A stretch of 46,489 nucleotides of DNA, from the NCBI GenBank assembly GCA_910583965.1, contig CAJUAE010000018.1, positions 1-46,489 of the forward strand, given 5' to 3'. Below the pieces are notes generated by a model that was not told the origin of the DNA, made no database searches, and worked only from the letters and a program-made list of their open reading frames with translations. Below are positions 6,809-16,321 of this stretch, one piece after another. The position numbers and the translations under genes were made by a program. Within the stretch, counting starts at the first letter, position 1. Each line of letters starts with the position of its first letter. The DNA comes from an uncultured Lachnospiraceae bacterium. GTDB lineage: Bacteria; Bacillota; Clostridia; Lachnospirales; Lachnospiraceae.

Positions 6809-8075
6809 CCCATGCACAGCGCTCATCTATCCCTGCAAGCCAAAACAAGGAGCGGTGCCGCTCTACAACAACACCTGCATCCAATTCAGCAGGTGCTTTC
6901 ATGCCCATCACACGCGCATCGACACAAGCCCAGTCTATCCGATAAATTAGATCCGCTGCATCAAGCAGTTCCCTATATGGACGTACTGATACATTTTGCT
7001 CAAACTCCTCAAGAGAATCAAATGGGTGCAGTATGCGAACTGTTCTACCCACATCACAAATATTATCAGGATATGGAAGTTCATCTACAAGACCAAGTGC
7101 CCACTCCATAACCAACAAATTTTCATATTGCCATGAATATTGAATTTGTTCTTCTCTAGCAGACTCTGGATTTTCCAGATAAGTTTTTTCTTTCGGAGAA
7201 AGAAACTCCTCTACCATAAAACGTTCCATGACAGGAGCGATAAATTCTTTCGCCTGTTCATAATCCATTCCTTCTCCAAGACGACATTCCGAGTACAGGG
7301 AAATGGCTAACAGTGCAGCCGCTCTGCCGCAGATTTCTCTTGTGGTGCGTGCAGGCCCATTTGCTTCTATCTCAGAGAGAAAAGGCAGCCATGGCGAGAC
7401 ATAAATTCTTCTCTCTTTCAGCCATGCCATAGAACGCTCCTTTCGGTCTAATGTCTCCTGCGGCATATCTTTTCCCCAGTCTTCATCTGGCTGAATCTCT
7501 GCCGGCATATAGTAATCTAATTTTGTATTTCCTTTTTGGTCCAGAATCAGCTGCCCTTCACTATTCAGAAACGCCGTTCCATCTCCAAAGGTTAAAACTC
7601 CCTGTAATTTTTCTACAACCATTAGAACAGGCGTAACCATCTTCTGCAGTTTATCTTCTGTTTCCTGCGCACTTACACTGTCAAAACGAAAAATAACCTG
7701 TACAATTCCCTTACATTGACGCAGATGATAAAATAGATTGCGCTTGATATCTACATGTTCTGTTTGAATAGAATACACAAATCCTTGTACTCCTCCAAGT
7801 TGGTCTTTGGTATAATCTTTTCCTTCCTCTTTCAGTCCAGAAACAAAAACAATCTCCATATCACCATTATGCAGGGTATAATAATTTGTCTCACTGTTTT
7901 CTTTTTCAATGCTATCTGTCTCACTGACATTCGTTTCTTCGTCAGACTTACTGTTAAATAACATTTCAATCTGGTCGATTATTTTTGTGTAATTGCCTTC
8001 TAAGCAAAATAAAAGACCATACTTTTCCACACGCTTTGGTTCTTTGTTTTTCTTTCGGTGATTTAAAAATCCCAT
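6786..8075 (-). CDS. DUF4272 domain-containing protein
   Basis: 429 residues with no signal peptide or membrane helix. Residues 1-200 are a variable N-terminal region with an acidic Ser/Glu-rich stretch near 45-65. The DUF4272 domain fills about 205-429, with RKERSMAWLKERRIYVSPWL, REICGRAAALLAISLYSECR, the block SWQYENLLVMEWALGLVDEL and the ending ERHRSLFWLAG...AWDDVDLST. The biochemical function of the family is unknown. The gene follows the last permease gene by 34 bases, so it is probably the distal gene of the nucleoside transporter operon, but nothing in it points to transport. See the out-of-frame tail at 6701-6808. Confidence 0.85.
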   Translation of the reverse strand: MGFLNHRKKNKEPKRVEKYGLLFCLEGNYTKIIDQIEMLFNSKSDEETNVSETDSIEKENSETNYYTLHNGDMEIVFVSGLKEEGKDYTKDQLGGVQGFVYSIQTEHVDIKRNLFYHLRQCKGIVQVIFRFDSVSAQETEDKLQKMVTPVLMVVEKLQGVLTFGDGTAFLNSEGQLILDQKGNTKLDYYMPAEIQPDEDWGKDMPQETLDRKERSMAWLKERRIYVSPWLPFLSEIEANGPARTTREICGRAAALLAISLYSECRLGEGMDYEQAKEFIAPVMERFMVEEFLSPKEKTYLENPESAREEQIQYSWQYENLLVMEWALGLVDELPYPDNICDVGRTVRILHPFDSLEEFEQNVSVRPYRELLDAADLIYRIDWACVDARVMGMKAPAELDAGVVVERHRSLFWLAGIDERCAWDDVDLST

Positions 8076-8109
8076 ACTATATTTTCCTATCCTTTCTAAA
8101 CTTTTATCC

Positions 8110-9051
8110 TTATCTTAATCCCTTATCATAAGGTATTCCCTCTGCTTTGGGCGCCCTTGACTTTTTGGAGACAAACACAAGAACAATCAGAGAAATAATA
8201 TATGGAAGCATATTGTAAATCGTACTAGGAAGCTTAAGCGCTACCAGCGCGTCAAAGCCCATATAGACATTGGAAAGTGCACGAAACATTCCAAACAACA
8301 GTGCTGTAAGTCCAATATTGACAGGTCGCCACTGTCCAAAAATCATTACTGCAAGCGCAAGAAAACCAAATCCCGCAACGCCATTTTCAAACTTCCACTC
8401 ACTCACACCAGCAGTAATGTAAACAAGACCGCCTAACCCGCCAAGCGCACCTGAAATCAGCACGCCTGCATAACGCATTTTGTAAACATTAATTCCAACC
8501 GAATCCGCTGCCTGTGGGTGCTCGCCACAAGCACAAAGCCGCAGACCAAATCGGGTTTTATACAATACAATATACGAGGCAATTAACACCAGCAGAGCAA
8601 TCAACATAAACCAATTAAATTCAAAACTGCCTATATTGACCAGAAACGCTTTCTTTGCCTGTCCATAGACTACTGTAGAAGAAACATTATCTACGCTCTC
8701 AGCAGTATTTACTGCCCGCACAAGAACAACTGCAATTGCAGGTCCTAGAAGATTGAGCGCCGTTCCAACAAGCGTTTGGTCAGCATTAAACTTAATTGCA
8801 GCAACCCCTAACAAAAGAGAAAAAATCATACCACTAATAACACTTGCCAACACTACAAGCAAAATAACAACAAAAGCAGGCATTCCAGCTGAAAGGTAAC
8901 GCATTGTAAGTGCACCACCAAGTGCACCGATAACCATAATGCCCTCCAAACCAATATTGATAATACCACTATGCTCTGAAAAACATCCACCAAGCGCCAC
9001 AAGTATTAAAACAGAAGCAAATATTAACGTGTATTGCACCAATAACAGCAT
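8110..9051 (-). CDS. nupQ: Nucleoside ABC transporter permease (NupQ-like)
   Basis: 313 residues, eight to ten hydrophobic helices. The opening EHSGIINIGLEGIMVIGALGG is the hallmark of BPD-transport type permeases that work with BMP lipoproteins, and FGLRLCACGEHPQAADSVGI is the cytoplasmic coupling segment that contacts the ATPase. In Bacillus the equivalent complex (NupNOPQ) imports guanosine and other nucleosides, so nucleoside import is the likely role. Its start overlaps the stop of the previous permease gene by one base (TAATG), which indicates translational coupling. Substrate choice is inferred only from family and from the neighbouring pur genes. Confidence 0.9.
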   Translation of the reverse strand: MLLLVQYTLIFASVLILVALGGCFSEHSGIINIGLEGIMVIGALGGALTMRYLSAGMPAFVVILLVVLASVISGMIFSLLLGVAAIKFNADQTLVGTALNLLGPAIAVVLVRAVNTAESVDNVSSTVVYGQAKKAFLVNIGSFEFNWFMLIALLVLIASYIVLYKTRFGLRLCACGEHPQAADSVGINVYKMRYAGVLISGALGGLGGLVYITAGVSEWKFENGVAGFGFLALAVMIFGQWRPVNIGLTALLFGMFRALSNVYMGFDALVALKLPSTIYNMLPYIISLIVLVFVSKKSRAPKAEGIPYDKGLR

Positions 9052-10184
9052 TACTTCGCGCCCCCTTTCTTCTCGTCTCTTTTATCCAGATATCTGTTCA
9101 AACGGACTTTAAAGAAAAATACAAAACCACATAGATAGATAATAAATGCCGAAATCAAATCTGAAATCTGCGAACAGTACATTGTCTTGTCAACATAAGT
9201 ACCACCACTGGTAATGTGCTGAATAAAATAAGAAGAAAAAATCGCTCCTATCGGATTGGAACCTCCAAGGAAGGCTGCCGCAATCCCATTAAATCCCATT
9301 GCTGGAACAGAAGTCTGTTGTACCATCCACTGTTCAATTCCTGTCAGATAAAAAATGCCCGCACCAAGTCCTGCCAATCCTCCAGCGATCATCATTGTGA
9401 GAATAATGTTTGTTTTCTCGCGCATACCACAGTATTTTGCTGCATTTTTATTGAGTCCTGTCGCCTTTAACTCATAGCCAAACTTTGTTTTTTCCAACAG
9501 AATCCATATGGCAATGGCAGCAATCACTGCAAGTAAAAGCCCAATTGTGACAAACTCATTCTTTGAAAATAACTTGTCTAGTCCCATATTGGGTAACAAT
9601 GCACTCTTATTCACACTAGAGAGCGGTCTAGTATACGGGGTGGTCTGTTCTTTTACATTTGACAACAACATATTTACTACATACAGTCCAATCCAGTTTA
9701 GCATAATACAAGAAATTACTTCATTCACGTTGAAATATGCCTTGAGCGCTCCTGAAATTGCTCCCACAAGGGCGGCTGCTACAATCGCAGCAAACAAACA
9801 TACATACCAAGGCATACCAAATTTCAGTCCACAATATAGGCATGCACCTGCCCCAATTACATATTGTCCTGCCGCTCCAATATTAAAAAGTCCTACTTTC
9901 CATGCAAACAGCACAGACAGAGAACACATCAACAGTGCCGATGCCTTCACCAGTGTTGTGCCAAAGTACTTTTTTGCTGCGGCTGCACTTGGATAATAAA
10001 GAAAATTCTTTAAAATCGCCGTGATTGCCTTTCCTGCGCCTTGTGGATTAATCATTAAAAGCACAATATAACCAATCAAAAGACCTATCACTATGCAAAG
10101 CAATGAACCGATAATGGTCTGAAACCCGTTGTTTCTAATACACTTTTTTAGAAGGCTGTTTTCCTTTTTCTGTTCTGTGCTCAT
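9051..10184 (-). CDS. nupP: Nucleoside ABC transporter permease (NupP-like)
   Basis: 377 residues. A cytoplasmic, lysine-rich N-terminus of about 20 residues precedes eight to ten helices. The segment LFNIGAAGQYVIGAGACLY and the coupling loop KFGYELKATGLNKNAAKYCG identify the larger permease of BMP-type nucleoside importers. It pairs with the product of the next gene to form the heterodimeric channel. The start ATGA overlaps the stop of the ATPase gene by four bases, so the two are translationally coupled. An FKVRLNRYLDKRDEKKGG tail is cytoplasmic. Confidence 0.9.
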   Translation of the reverse strand: MSTEQKKENSLLKKCIRNNGFQTIIGSLLCIVIGLLIGYIVLLMINPQGAGKAITAILKNFLYYPSAAAAKKYFGTTLVKASALLMCSLSVLFAWKVGLFNIGAAGQYVIGAGACLYCGLKFGMPWYVCLFAAIVAAALVGAISGALKAYFNVNEVISCIMLNWIGLYVVNMLLSNVKEQTTPYTRPLSSVNKSALLPNMGLDKLFSKNEFVTIGLLLAVIAAIAIWILLEKTKFGYELKATGLNKNAAKYCGMREKTNIILTMMIAGGLAGLGAGIFYLTGIEQWMVQQTSVPAMGFNGIAAAFLGGSNPIGAIFSSYFIQHITSGGTYVDKTMYCSQISDLISAFIIYLCGFVFFFKVRLNRYLDKRDEKKGGAK

Positions 10185-11716
10185 TTCACCGCCTCCTTTC
10201 GTTTCGATCCTGCCATGTAAAGTCCCAGTTCCTCAACAGTAACTTTTTTCGGATTAAACTCTCCTACAATTTCCCCCTCATACATCACAAGGATTCTATC
10301 CGATACATTCATAACCTCGTCAAGTTCCAGACTAACTAACAAAACACCTTTTCCAGCATCTCTTTGTGCTACCAACTGCTTGTGAATATATTCGATTGCA
10401 CCTACATCAAGTCCTCTTGTTGGTTGAACCGCAATCAAAAGCTCAGGATTTTTATCAATTTCACGCGCAATAATTGCCTTCTGCTGATTGCCACCAGACA
10501 TGGAGCGCGCTTTTGTCACTGCCCCTTGACCAGAACGCACATCATACTGCCCAATTAATCGATTCGCGTACTTTCGGATTTCCTTTCTTTTTAGAAATCC
10601 AAATTTATTCGTAAATTGTGGCTCAAAATACCGTTGCAAGACAATATTATCCTCAAGGGAGTAATCCAAAACAAGTCCATGCTTATGTCTATCCTCTGGA
10701 ATATGACTCATACCCATTGTCAAACGTCTGCGAATTGGCAAATGTGTAATATCTGTGCCATTCATTGTAATAGTTCCGCTCTTTAATGGTTCCAATCCTG
10801 ATAAACCATAGACAAATTCTGTCTGCCCATTTCCATCAATGCCTGCAATGCAGACAATCTCGCCTCTATGCACTTGAAATGACACATTGTTAACAGCGTT
10901 GTTCTTATGATGCTTAGAGGCCACTGTCATATTTTTAATATCAAGGACAACCTCCTTTGGGGTCGCAGGCCTTTTCTCCACAACAAAATTGACATCGCGC
11001 CCCACCATCATTGCGGACAGCTTCTCAGGCGTAGTATCTTTTACGGAAACTGTACCAATATATTTTCCTTTTCTGAGTACACTACATCGGTCTGCCACCT
11101 GCATAATCTCAGCAAGCTTGTGTGTGATAAACAAAATACTCTTTCCTTCTGCCGCAAGATTTTTCATAATGGTCAAAAGCTCTTTAATCTCTTGTGGTGT
11201 TAGCACAGCAGTTGGCTCATCAAAAATCAGAATATCATTATCCCGATAAAGCATTTTTAAAATCTCTGTTCTTTGTTGCATTCCCACTGTAATATCTTCC
11301 ACAATTGCATCTGGGTCCACAGAAAGACCATATTTTTCGGATAGTGCAACCACTTTTCTGCGCGCTTCTTCCTTTTGAAGCAATCCGCCCTTTGTGGTCT
11401 CCACTCCCAAAATAATATTATCGAGAACTGAGAAACATTCCACAAGCTTGAAATGCTGATGAACCATACCAATTCCTAGTGCATTGGCATCATTTGGATC
11501 ATTGATTGTAACACGCTTTCCGTCTTTGTGTATCTCACCTTCTTCCGGCTGGTATAGACCAAAAAGCACACTCATAAGCGTCGATTTTCCTGCACCGTTC
11601 TCGCCAAGCAATGCATGAATCTCACCTTTTTTTAACTGTAATGTAATATTGTCATTTGCTATGATGCCCGGAAATTTCTTGGTGATATTCAACATTTCAA
11701 TCGCATATTCCGCCAT
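10181..11716 (-). CDS. nupO: Nucleoside ABC transporter ATP-binding protein, two NBDs (NupO-like)
   Basis: 511 residues with two tandem ATPase domains. NBD1 has Walker A GENGAGKST (about residue 38), an atypical signature VGMQQRTEIL, and Walker B ILIFDEPTAVL. NBD2 has a degenerate Walker A (GIDGNGQTE), the signature SGGNQQKAIIAREI, and LLIAVQPTRGLDVG. This asymmetric layout is standard for sugar and nucleoside importers of the RbsA/XylG/YufO group. It powers the two permeases encoded directly downstream. A terminator between the lipoprotein gene and this gene (11799-11830) probably lowers its expression relative to the binding protein. AGGGAGG lies close to the ATG. Confidence 0.93.
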   Translation of the reverse strand: MAEYAIEMLNITKKFPGIIANDNITLQLKKGEIHALLGENGAGKSTLMSVLFGLYQPEEGEIHKDGKRVTINDPNDANALGIGMVHQHFKLVECFSVLDNIILGVETTKGGLLQKEEARRKVVALSEKYGLSVDPDAIVEDITVGMQQRTEILKMLYRDNDILIFDEPTAVLTPQEIKELLTIMKNLAAEGKSILFITHKLAEIMQVADRCSVLRKGKYIGTVSVKDTTPEKLSAMMVGRDVNFVVEKRPATPKEVVLDIKNMTVASKHHKNNAVNNVSFQVHRGEIVCIAGIDGNGQTEFVYGLSGLEPLKSGTITMNGTDITHLPIRRRLTMGMSHIPEDRHKHGLVLDYSLEDNIVLQRYFEPQFTNKFGFLKRKEIRKYANRLIGQYDVRSGQGAVTKARSMSGGNQQKAIIAREIDKNPELLIAVQPTRGLDVGAIEYIHKQLVAQRDAGKGVLLVSLELDEVMNVSDRILVMYEGEIVGEFNPKKVTVEELGLYMAGSKRKEAVK

Positions 11717-11798
11717 CTGTAATACCTCCCTCCATATGATACTAATCTATTACAGTAATTTTTTGTACTATCAAATCAAAAAATCCTAAGTGTCTATT

Positions 11799-11830
11799 AC
11801 AAAAAAAGGGAGTTTTTATGCTCCCTTTTA
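11799..11830 (-). terminator. Terminator/attenuator between BMP lipoprotein and ATPase genes
   Basis: Arms AAAGGGAG (11805-11812) and CTCCCTTT (11821-11828), followed on the minus strand by a T-run. It lies 18 bases after the lipoprotein stop. No promoter is obvious before the ATPase gene, so partial read-through is the likely way that excess binding protein is made. Confidence 0.8.
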
Positions 11831-11849
11831 TGAAAAATAATTCCCTTTA

Positions 11850-13136
11850 TTACTTAATGCTGCCGTAATCTGTCACTTTTACTGTTGTTGATGGCATTGC
11901 TGAAATATCGCTAGACACTGTAACCTCTCCGCTGTACATTGCCTTAACTAATGCTCGATAATCATCCTCATTAAAGGTGTCACTCCACTGTGTTGTACTA
12001 ATTGGCAACTGTACATAATTTTCTTCTGGATTTTCTGAGACAAGTCCAAGATTCTCAATCTTTCCTGCATACTGATTCCAATTTCCGTCTCTAATATCTG
12101 TAAGAACACTGTTGACGGTCGCTGAAAGTCCTTTCATTGCAGAAGTGACTGTCATACCCTCTCCATACTTTCCATCAATAATTGGCTGCTGATCAGAATC
12201 AACACCTATCACTTTTCCATCTACTTTTCCTGCTGCCTCTGCCGCTGAAGTATAAATACCGCCTCCACATGCAAACACAACTTCTACATTTTTTGTTCCG
12301 TACCATGTATCCATAGCACTTGTGATATCGGCATCGCCATAGAACTGTCCACCACAGACATACTCTACTTCCACATCACTTGCAATGCCAAGTTCTGTCG
12401 CTGCCGCATCAATTCCCTGCACATAACCATATCCAAAGCGAGTAACTGCTGGAACAGACATACCACCCAAAAATCCTAGATGCTTATAACCAGACTTTAC
12501 AGCTGCATATCCTGCCATATATCCTGAAAGTTCTTCCTGATACGTACAGCAGTAAACGTTCTCCTCATTGTAATAATCTGTCACATTATAGTCTGCTGGG
12601 TTATAAGTATAACCTTCACCTACTCCTTTTTCACAGATATCACCTGCACTGACATCCAGCGCTACAAACTTGACATCTGGATACAATTCTGGCTGAGCAA
12701 CAACTGCTGCTGCAAACATATATCCTGGCAAAACAATGACATTCGCCCCTCCTGCTACAGCCTGATCAATGCTGGCATTTCGCGCCTCGTCAGAATCACT
12801 GTCTGGCTTGTAATATGTGAATGGCACATTATTAGTCTCTGCCCAACTTTTGCAGGATTCATAGGTTGTCTGATTAAAACTTTGATCGGTAATATCACCG
12901 GAGTCTGTAACCATTGCAATATTCATATCAGACACTGCTGTCTCTGCTGAATCTGCATTTTCTGTCCCTGTTGCCTCCGCATTATCTGCTCCCGCCGCAT
13001 TGGCATCTGTTTTCTCTGCCTCGGCATTTCCTGTGTTTGCATTTGCATCTCCGCCTGCATTCTTGTCTGAACCACATGCTGCCAATGACATTACCATTGC
13101 AGCCGTCAGTACCAGTGACAATACTTTCTTCTTCAT
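11850..13136 (-). CDS. nupN: BMP family nucleoside-binding lipoprotein
   Basis: 428 residues. The lipoprotein signal MKKKVLSLVLTAAMVMSLAAC places the lipidated cysteine at residue 21. An Ala/Asn/Glu-rich linker of about 50 residues follows, then a BMP/PnrA (Med) domain from about 70: NIAMVTDSGDITDQSFNQTTY is the typical start, and VEVVFACGGGIYTSAAEAAG and KVIGVDSDQQP follow later. It captures nucleosides outside the membrane and hands them to the permeases. I chose the ATG at 13136 because AAAGGAGG lies 8 bases upstream; an earlier ATG at 13226 has no such site. The promoter is at 13217-13245 and the terminator follows the stop. Immediate proximity to purA supports a purine substrate. Confidence 0.92.
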   Translation of the reverse strand: MKKKVLSLVLTAAMVMSLAACGSDKNAGGDANANTGNAEAEKTDANAAGADNAEATGTENADSAETAVSDMNIAMVTDSGDITDQSFNQTTYESCKSWAETNNVPFTYYKPDSDSDEARNASIDQAVAGGANVIVLPGYMFAAAVVAQPELYPDVKFVALDVSAGDICEKGVGEGYTYNPADYNVTDYYNEENVYCCTYQEELSGYMAGYAAVKSGYKHLGFLGGMSVPAVTRFGYGYVQGIDAAATELGIASDVEVEYVCGGQFYGDADITSAMDTWYGTKNVEVVFACGGGIYTSAAEAAGKVDGKVIGVDSDQQPIIDGKYGEGMTVTSAMKGLSATVNSVLTDIRDGNWNQYAGKIENLGLVSENPEENYVQLPISTTQWSDTFNEDDYRALVKAMYSGEVTVSSDISAMPSTTVKVTDYGSIK

Positions 13137-13216
13137 AAAAATTTCCTCCTTTGTCATATACATGACGAACTTATGTGCAACAAATTTTGCTGCATGATTT
13201 GTTTGAAGACGTTCAC

Positions 13217-13245
13217 AGTATAACATAATTTACAAAATATATCAA
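13217..13245 (-). promoter_or_regulatory. Promoter of the nucleoside transporter operon
   Basis: Minus-strand TTGATA (13240-13245), a 17-base spacer and TATACT (13217-13222). The leader of about 75 bases contains a small hairpin GTCAT/ATGAC directly before the ribosome site. I see no recognisable purine riboswitch. Confidence 0.75.
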
Positions 13246-13284
13246 GAAATCCTATCTATTTTCAAAATTGAGTAAAAATTTTTC

Positions 13285-13330
13285 AAAAAGAATCGTCGCA
13301 ATCTGATTAATACAGTTTTGCGACGAATTT
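13285..13330 (-). terminator. Terminator after purA
   Basis: Arms AATCGTCGCAA (13291-13301) and TTGCGACGAATT (13318-13329) are followed on the minus strand by CTTTTTG. It closes the pur gene block before the nucleoside transporter promoter. Confidence 0.85.
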
Positions 13331-13347
13331 CTCAAATAGATTCTACT

Positions 13348-14640
13348 TTATTTCTTTAAGGTACTTTTCCTATATATAACGTCATCTCTAGCGGGTCCAT
13401 TGCTCACAAGAGTAATGGGATAACCAATCTGTTCCTCGATAAACGCAACATATTTGCGACAATTTTCTGGCAGATCTTCATAATTCCGAATGCCTCTAAT
13501 ATCTGATTTCCAGCCAGGCAATATAGTGAACACAGGTTTTGCTTTTTCAAGCTTTGCTGTGACAGGAAATTGTGTCGTAACCACTCCATCAATCTCGTAC
13601 CCAATACACACTGGAATTTCCTCTAGATACCCCAATACATCAAGCACAGTAAAGCAGACATCTGTTGTGCCTTGCAAACGGCAACCATACTTGGAAGCTA
13701 CACAGTCAAACCAGCCCATACGTCTCGGGCGTCCTGTTGTAGCACCGTATTCTCCGCCGTCTCCGCCACGACGTCTAAGTTCATCCGCCTCATCACCAAA
13801 AATTTCAGATACAAACGCACCTGCACCTACTGATGAAGAATATGCCTTACATACAGTATAAATTTCTTTAATTTCATAAGGTGGTATACCTGCACCAATC
13901 GCGCCGTAAGCAGCCAGCGTTGATGATGATGTAACCATTGGATAAATACCGTGATCAGGGTCCTTTAAAGTGCCTAACTGGCCTTCCAAAAGTATGTTCT
14001 TTCCAGCTTTTAATGCCTCATCAAGATACACAGAAATATCACACACAAAAGGTTTTATCATATCCCTGTAGGCATGTAACGTCTCAAGAAGTTCTGATGA
14101 GTCAATTGCCGGTTTGTGATATAGATGTTCCAAAATCACATTTTTCTGTGCAGTCACACTCTTAATCTTTTCTTTTAAAAGTTCTTCATCAAAAAGTTCG
14201 CTCACTTGAAACCCAATCTTTGCGTATTTATCAGAATAAAAAGGCGCAATGCCAGACTTGGTAGAACCAAAAGACTTGCCGCCCAGACGCTCCTCCTCAT
14301 ACTGATCAAACAAAATATGATACGGCATCACAATCTGCGCCCTATCTGATACCAAAATCTTAGGCATTGGTACATTTCTGTCTGTAATGGACTTAATCTC
14401 TTCCATCAAGATAGGAATATTCAACGCCACACCATTCCCTATAATGCTTGTCGTGTGATTATAAAATACGCCTGAAGGAAGAGTGTGAAGTGCAAACTTA
14501 CCATAATTGTTCACAATTGTGTGTCCTGCGTTTGCACCTCCCTGAAAACGGATAATAATATCTGCCTCTCGCGCGAGCATATCGGTAATTTTACCCTTTC
14601 CCTCATCTCCCCAGTTTGCTCCTACTACTGCTTTTACCAT
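13348..14640 (-). CDS. purA: Adenylosuccinate synthase
   Basis: 430 residues, full length. It catalyses GTP-dependent condensation of IMP with aspartate, the first committed step to AMP, in the cytoplasm. The P-loop region GANWGDEGKGKITDML carries the catalytic aspartate, and GGANAGHTIV carries the catalytic histidine. The loop EGQLGTLKDPDHGIYPMVTS and the GATTGRPRRMGWFD block are also typical. I chose the second ATG (14640), seven bases after GGAGG; the first ATG at 14646 is only one base from the ribosome site. The order purC-purB-purA on the minus strand gives the enzyme set around adenylosuccinate, though a 180-base gap separates purB from purA. A strong terminator follows. Confidence 0.96.
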   Translation of the reverse strand: MVKAVVGANWGDEGKGKITDMLAREADIIIRFQGGANAGHTIVNNYGKFALHTLPSGVFYNHTTSIIGNGVALNIPILMEEIKSITDRNVPMPKILVSDRAQIVMPYHILFDQYEEERLGGKSFGSTKSGIAPFYSDKYAKIGFQVSELFDEELLKEKIKSVTAQKNVILEHLYHKPAIDSSELLETLHAYRDMIKPFVCDISVYLDEALKAGKNILLEGQLGTLKDPDHGIYPMVTSSSTLAAYGAIGAGIPPYEIKEIYTVCKAYSSSVGAGAFVSEIFGDEADELRRRGGDGGEYGATTGRPRRMGWFDCVASKYGCRLQGTTDVCFTVLDVLGYLEEIPVCIGYEIDGVVTTQFPVTAKLEKAKPVFTILPGWKSDIRGIRNYEDLPENCRKYVAFIEEQIGYPITLVSNGPARDDVIYRKSTLKK

Positions 14641-14818
14641 TGACATACCTCCGGTTCTTGCTCGAAACTACTCAGAACAATCTCAAATTGATTATTCTAA
14701 ACATTTCCTTACTAAATTGTATCTATATTGTACCAGATACCTTATAAAATATTGATATCTGCATGCTTTAAGCACCGCTAATAATCATACAACTTTTTTA
14801 TAGATAAGTAAAGAATAT

Positions 14819-16270
14819 TTACACATTAATTTCTGCCTTAATTCCTAGTTCTGTCTTATTTGCCTCCAACACTGGCTTCACAACCTTGTCAAGAAAAGCA
14901 GTAACCTGTACTGGTGATCTGCCTACATACTTGGATGGTTCCATCGCCGTCTGCAATTGTTCTAGTGTCAAATTAAACTCTGGGTCTGCTGCAATTAGCT
15001 CCAATAGATTATTGTCCTTTCCTTCCACCTTGACCATTTTTCCTGCTTCCATAGAAAGTGTGCGAATCTTTTCATGAAGCTCCTGTCTGTTTCCGCCATT
15101 CTTTACAGCATCCATCATTATATTTTCTGTCGCCATAAACGGAAGTTCTGCCAGCAGGTGCTTTGTAATTACCTTGTCATAAACTACAAGTCCATCGACA
15201 ACATTGAGACACAAGTCTAAGATTCCATCAATTGCGAGAAATCCTTCCGGTATTGAAAGCCTCTTGTTCGCTGAATCATCCAAAGTCCGCTCAAACCATT
15301 GTGTCGCAGATGTAATTGCCGGATTTAGGGCATCGATCATCACATATCGAGACAAAGATGCAATGCGTTCAGAACGCATTGGATTTCTCTTGTATGCCAT
15401 CGCTGACGAACCAATCTGATTTTTCTCAAAAGGCTCTTCCACTTCTTTTAGATGCTGCAATAACCGAATATCATTTGACATCTTATGCGCACTTGCCGCA
15501 ATCCCCGCAAGAATATTCGCCACTCTGGTATCCACCTTTCTGGAATATGTCTGTCCAGATACCGCATAGCACTCTTTAAAGCCCATTTTTGCCGCAATCA
15601 TAGGGTCAATCTTATCAATTGTTTCTTGATCCCCATCGAAAAGTTCCAGAAAGCTTGCCTGTGTACCTGTCGTTCCTTTGGAACCCAACAGTTTCAAGCT
15701 TTTCATTACATACTCTAAGTCTTCCAGATCCATCAAAAATTCCTGCATCCAGAGCGTCGCACGCTTCCCTACTGTAGTGGGCTGTGCAGGCTGAAAGTGT
15801 GTAAATGCGAGAGTAGGAAGACTCTTATATTGCTCTGCGAATTTCGCAAGCACATAAATTACATTCACTAATTTTTTGTGTACAAGCTTCATTGCCTCAT
15901 ACATCACAATAATATCTGTGTTATCTCCCACATAACAAGAAGTCGCCCCTAGATGAATAATTCCCGCTGCCTTTGGACACTGTTGTCCATAAGCGTATAC
16001 ATGGCTCATCACATCATGTCGCACCAGTTTTTCACGCTCTCTTGCCACCTCATAGTTAATATCCTCAGCGTGTGCTCTCAGCTCATCAATCTGTTCCTGT
16101 GAAATAACTGGCTTGCCATTCTCACTTAATCCAAGCTCCATCTCTGTCTCCGCCAAGGCAATCCAGAGGCGTCTCCATGTCTTAAATTTCATATCCTGTG
16201 AAAATACATACTGCATTTCCTTGCTGGCATAGCGCTCAGAAAGAGGGCTTGTATATCTGTCTGTACTCAT
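14819..16270 (-). CDS. purB: Adenylosuccinate lyase
   Basis: 483 residues. It cleaves SAICAR to AICAR plus fumarate, and adenylosuccinate to AMP plus fumarate, so it serves both the pathway to IMP and the step after PurA. The fumarase/aspartase superfamily signature is present as IGSSAMAYKRNPMRSERI. HLGATSCYVGDNTDI and FTHFQPAQPTTVGKR are further conserved blocks with substrate-binding residues. The start at 16270 is preceded by GAGGAG; an upstream frame extension to 16315 lacks a ribosome site. It follows purC by about 50 bases and is probably co-transcribed with it. Confidence 0.96.
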   Translation of the reverse strand: MSTDRYTSPLSERYASKEMQYVFSQDMKFKTWRRLWIALAETEMELGLSENGKPVISQEQIDELRAHAEDINYEVAREREKLVRHDVMSHVYAYGQQCPKAAGIIHLGATSCYVGDNTDIIVMYEAMKLVHKKLVNVIYVLAKFAEQYKSLPTLAFTHFQPAQPTTVGKRATLWMQEFLMDLEDLEYVMKSLKLLGSKGTTGTQASFLELFDGDQETIDKIDPMIAAKMGFKECYAVSGQTYSRKVDTRVANILAGIAASAHKMSNDIRLLQHLKEVEEPFEKNQIGSSAMAYKRNPMRSERIASLSRYVMIDALNPAITSATQWFERTLDDSANKRLSIPEGFLAIDGILDLCLNVVDGLVVYDKVITKHLLAELPFMATENIMMDAVKNGGNRQELHEKIRTLSMEAGKMVKVEGKDNNLLELIAADPEFNLTLEQLQTAMEPSKYVGRSPVQVTAFLDKVVKPVLEANKTELGIKAEINV

Positions 16271-16321
16271 ATTTTTCTCCTCATTATTATTTGTCAAAGT
16301 CGCCGCGAATATCACTTTATA

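Noticed and set aside
13137..13216. Possible purine riboswitch in the nucleoside-transporter leader
   Set aside because: The leader of about 75 bases is short and lacks the conserved purine-riboswitch loops. Only small hairpins are seen.
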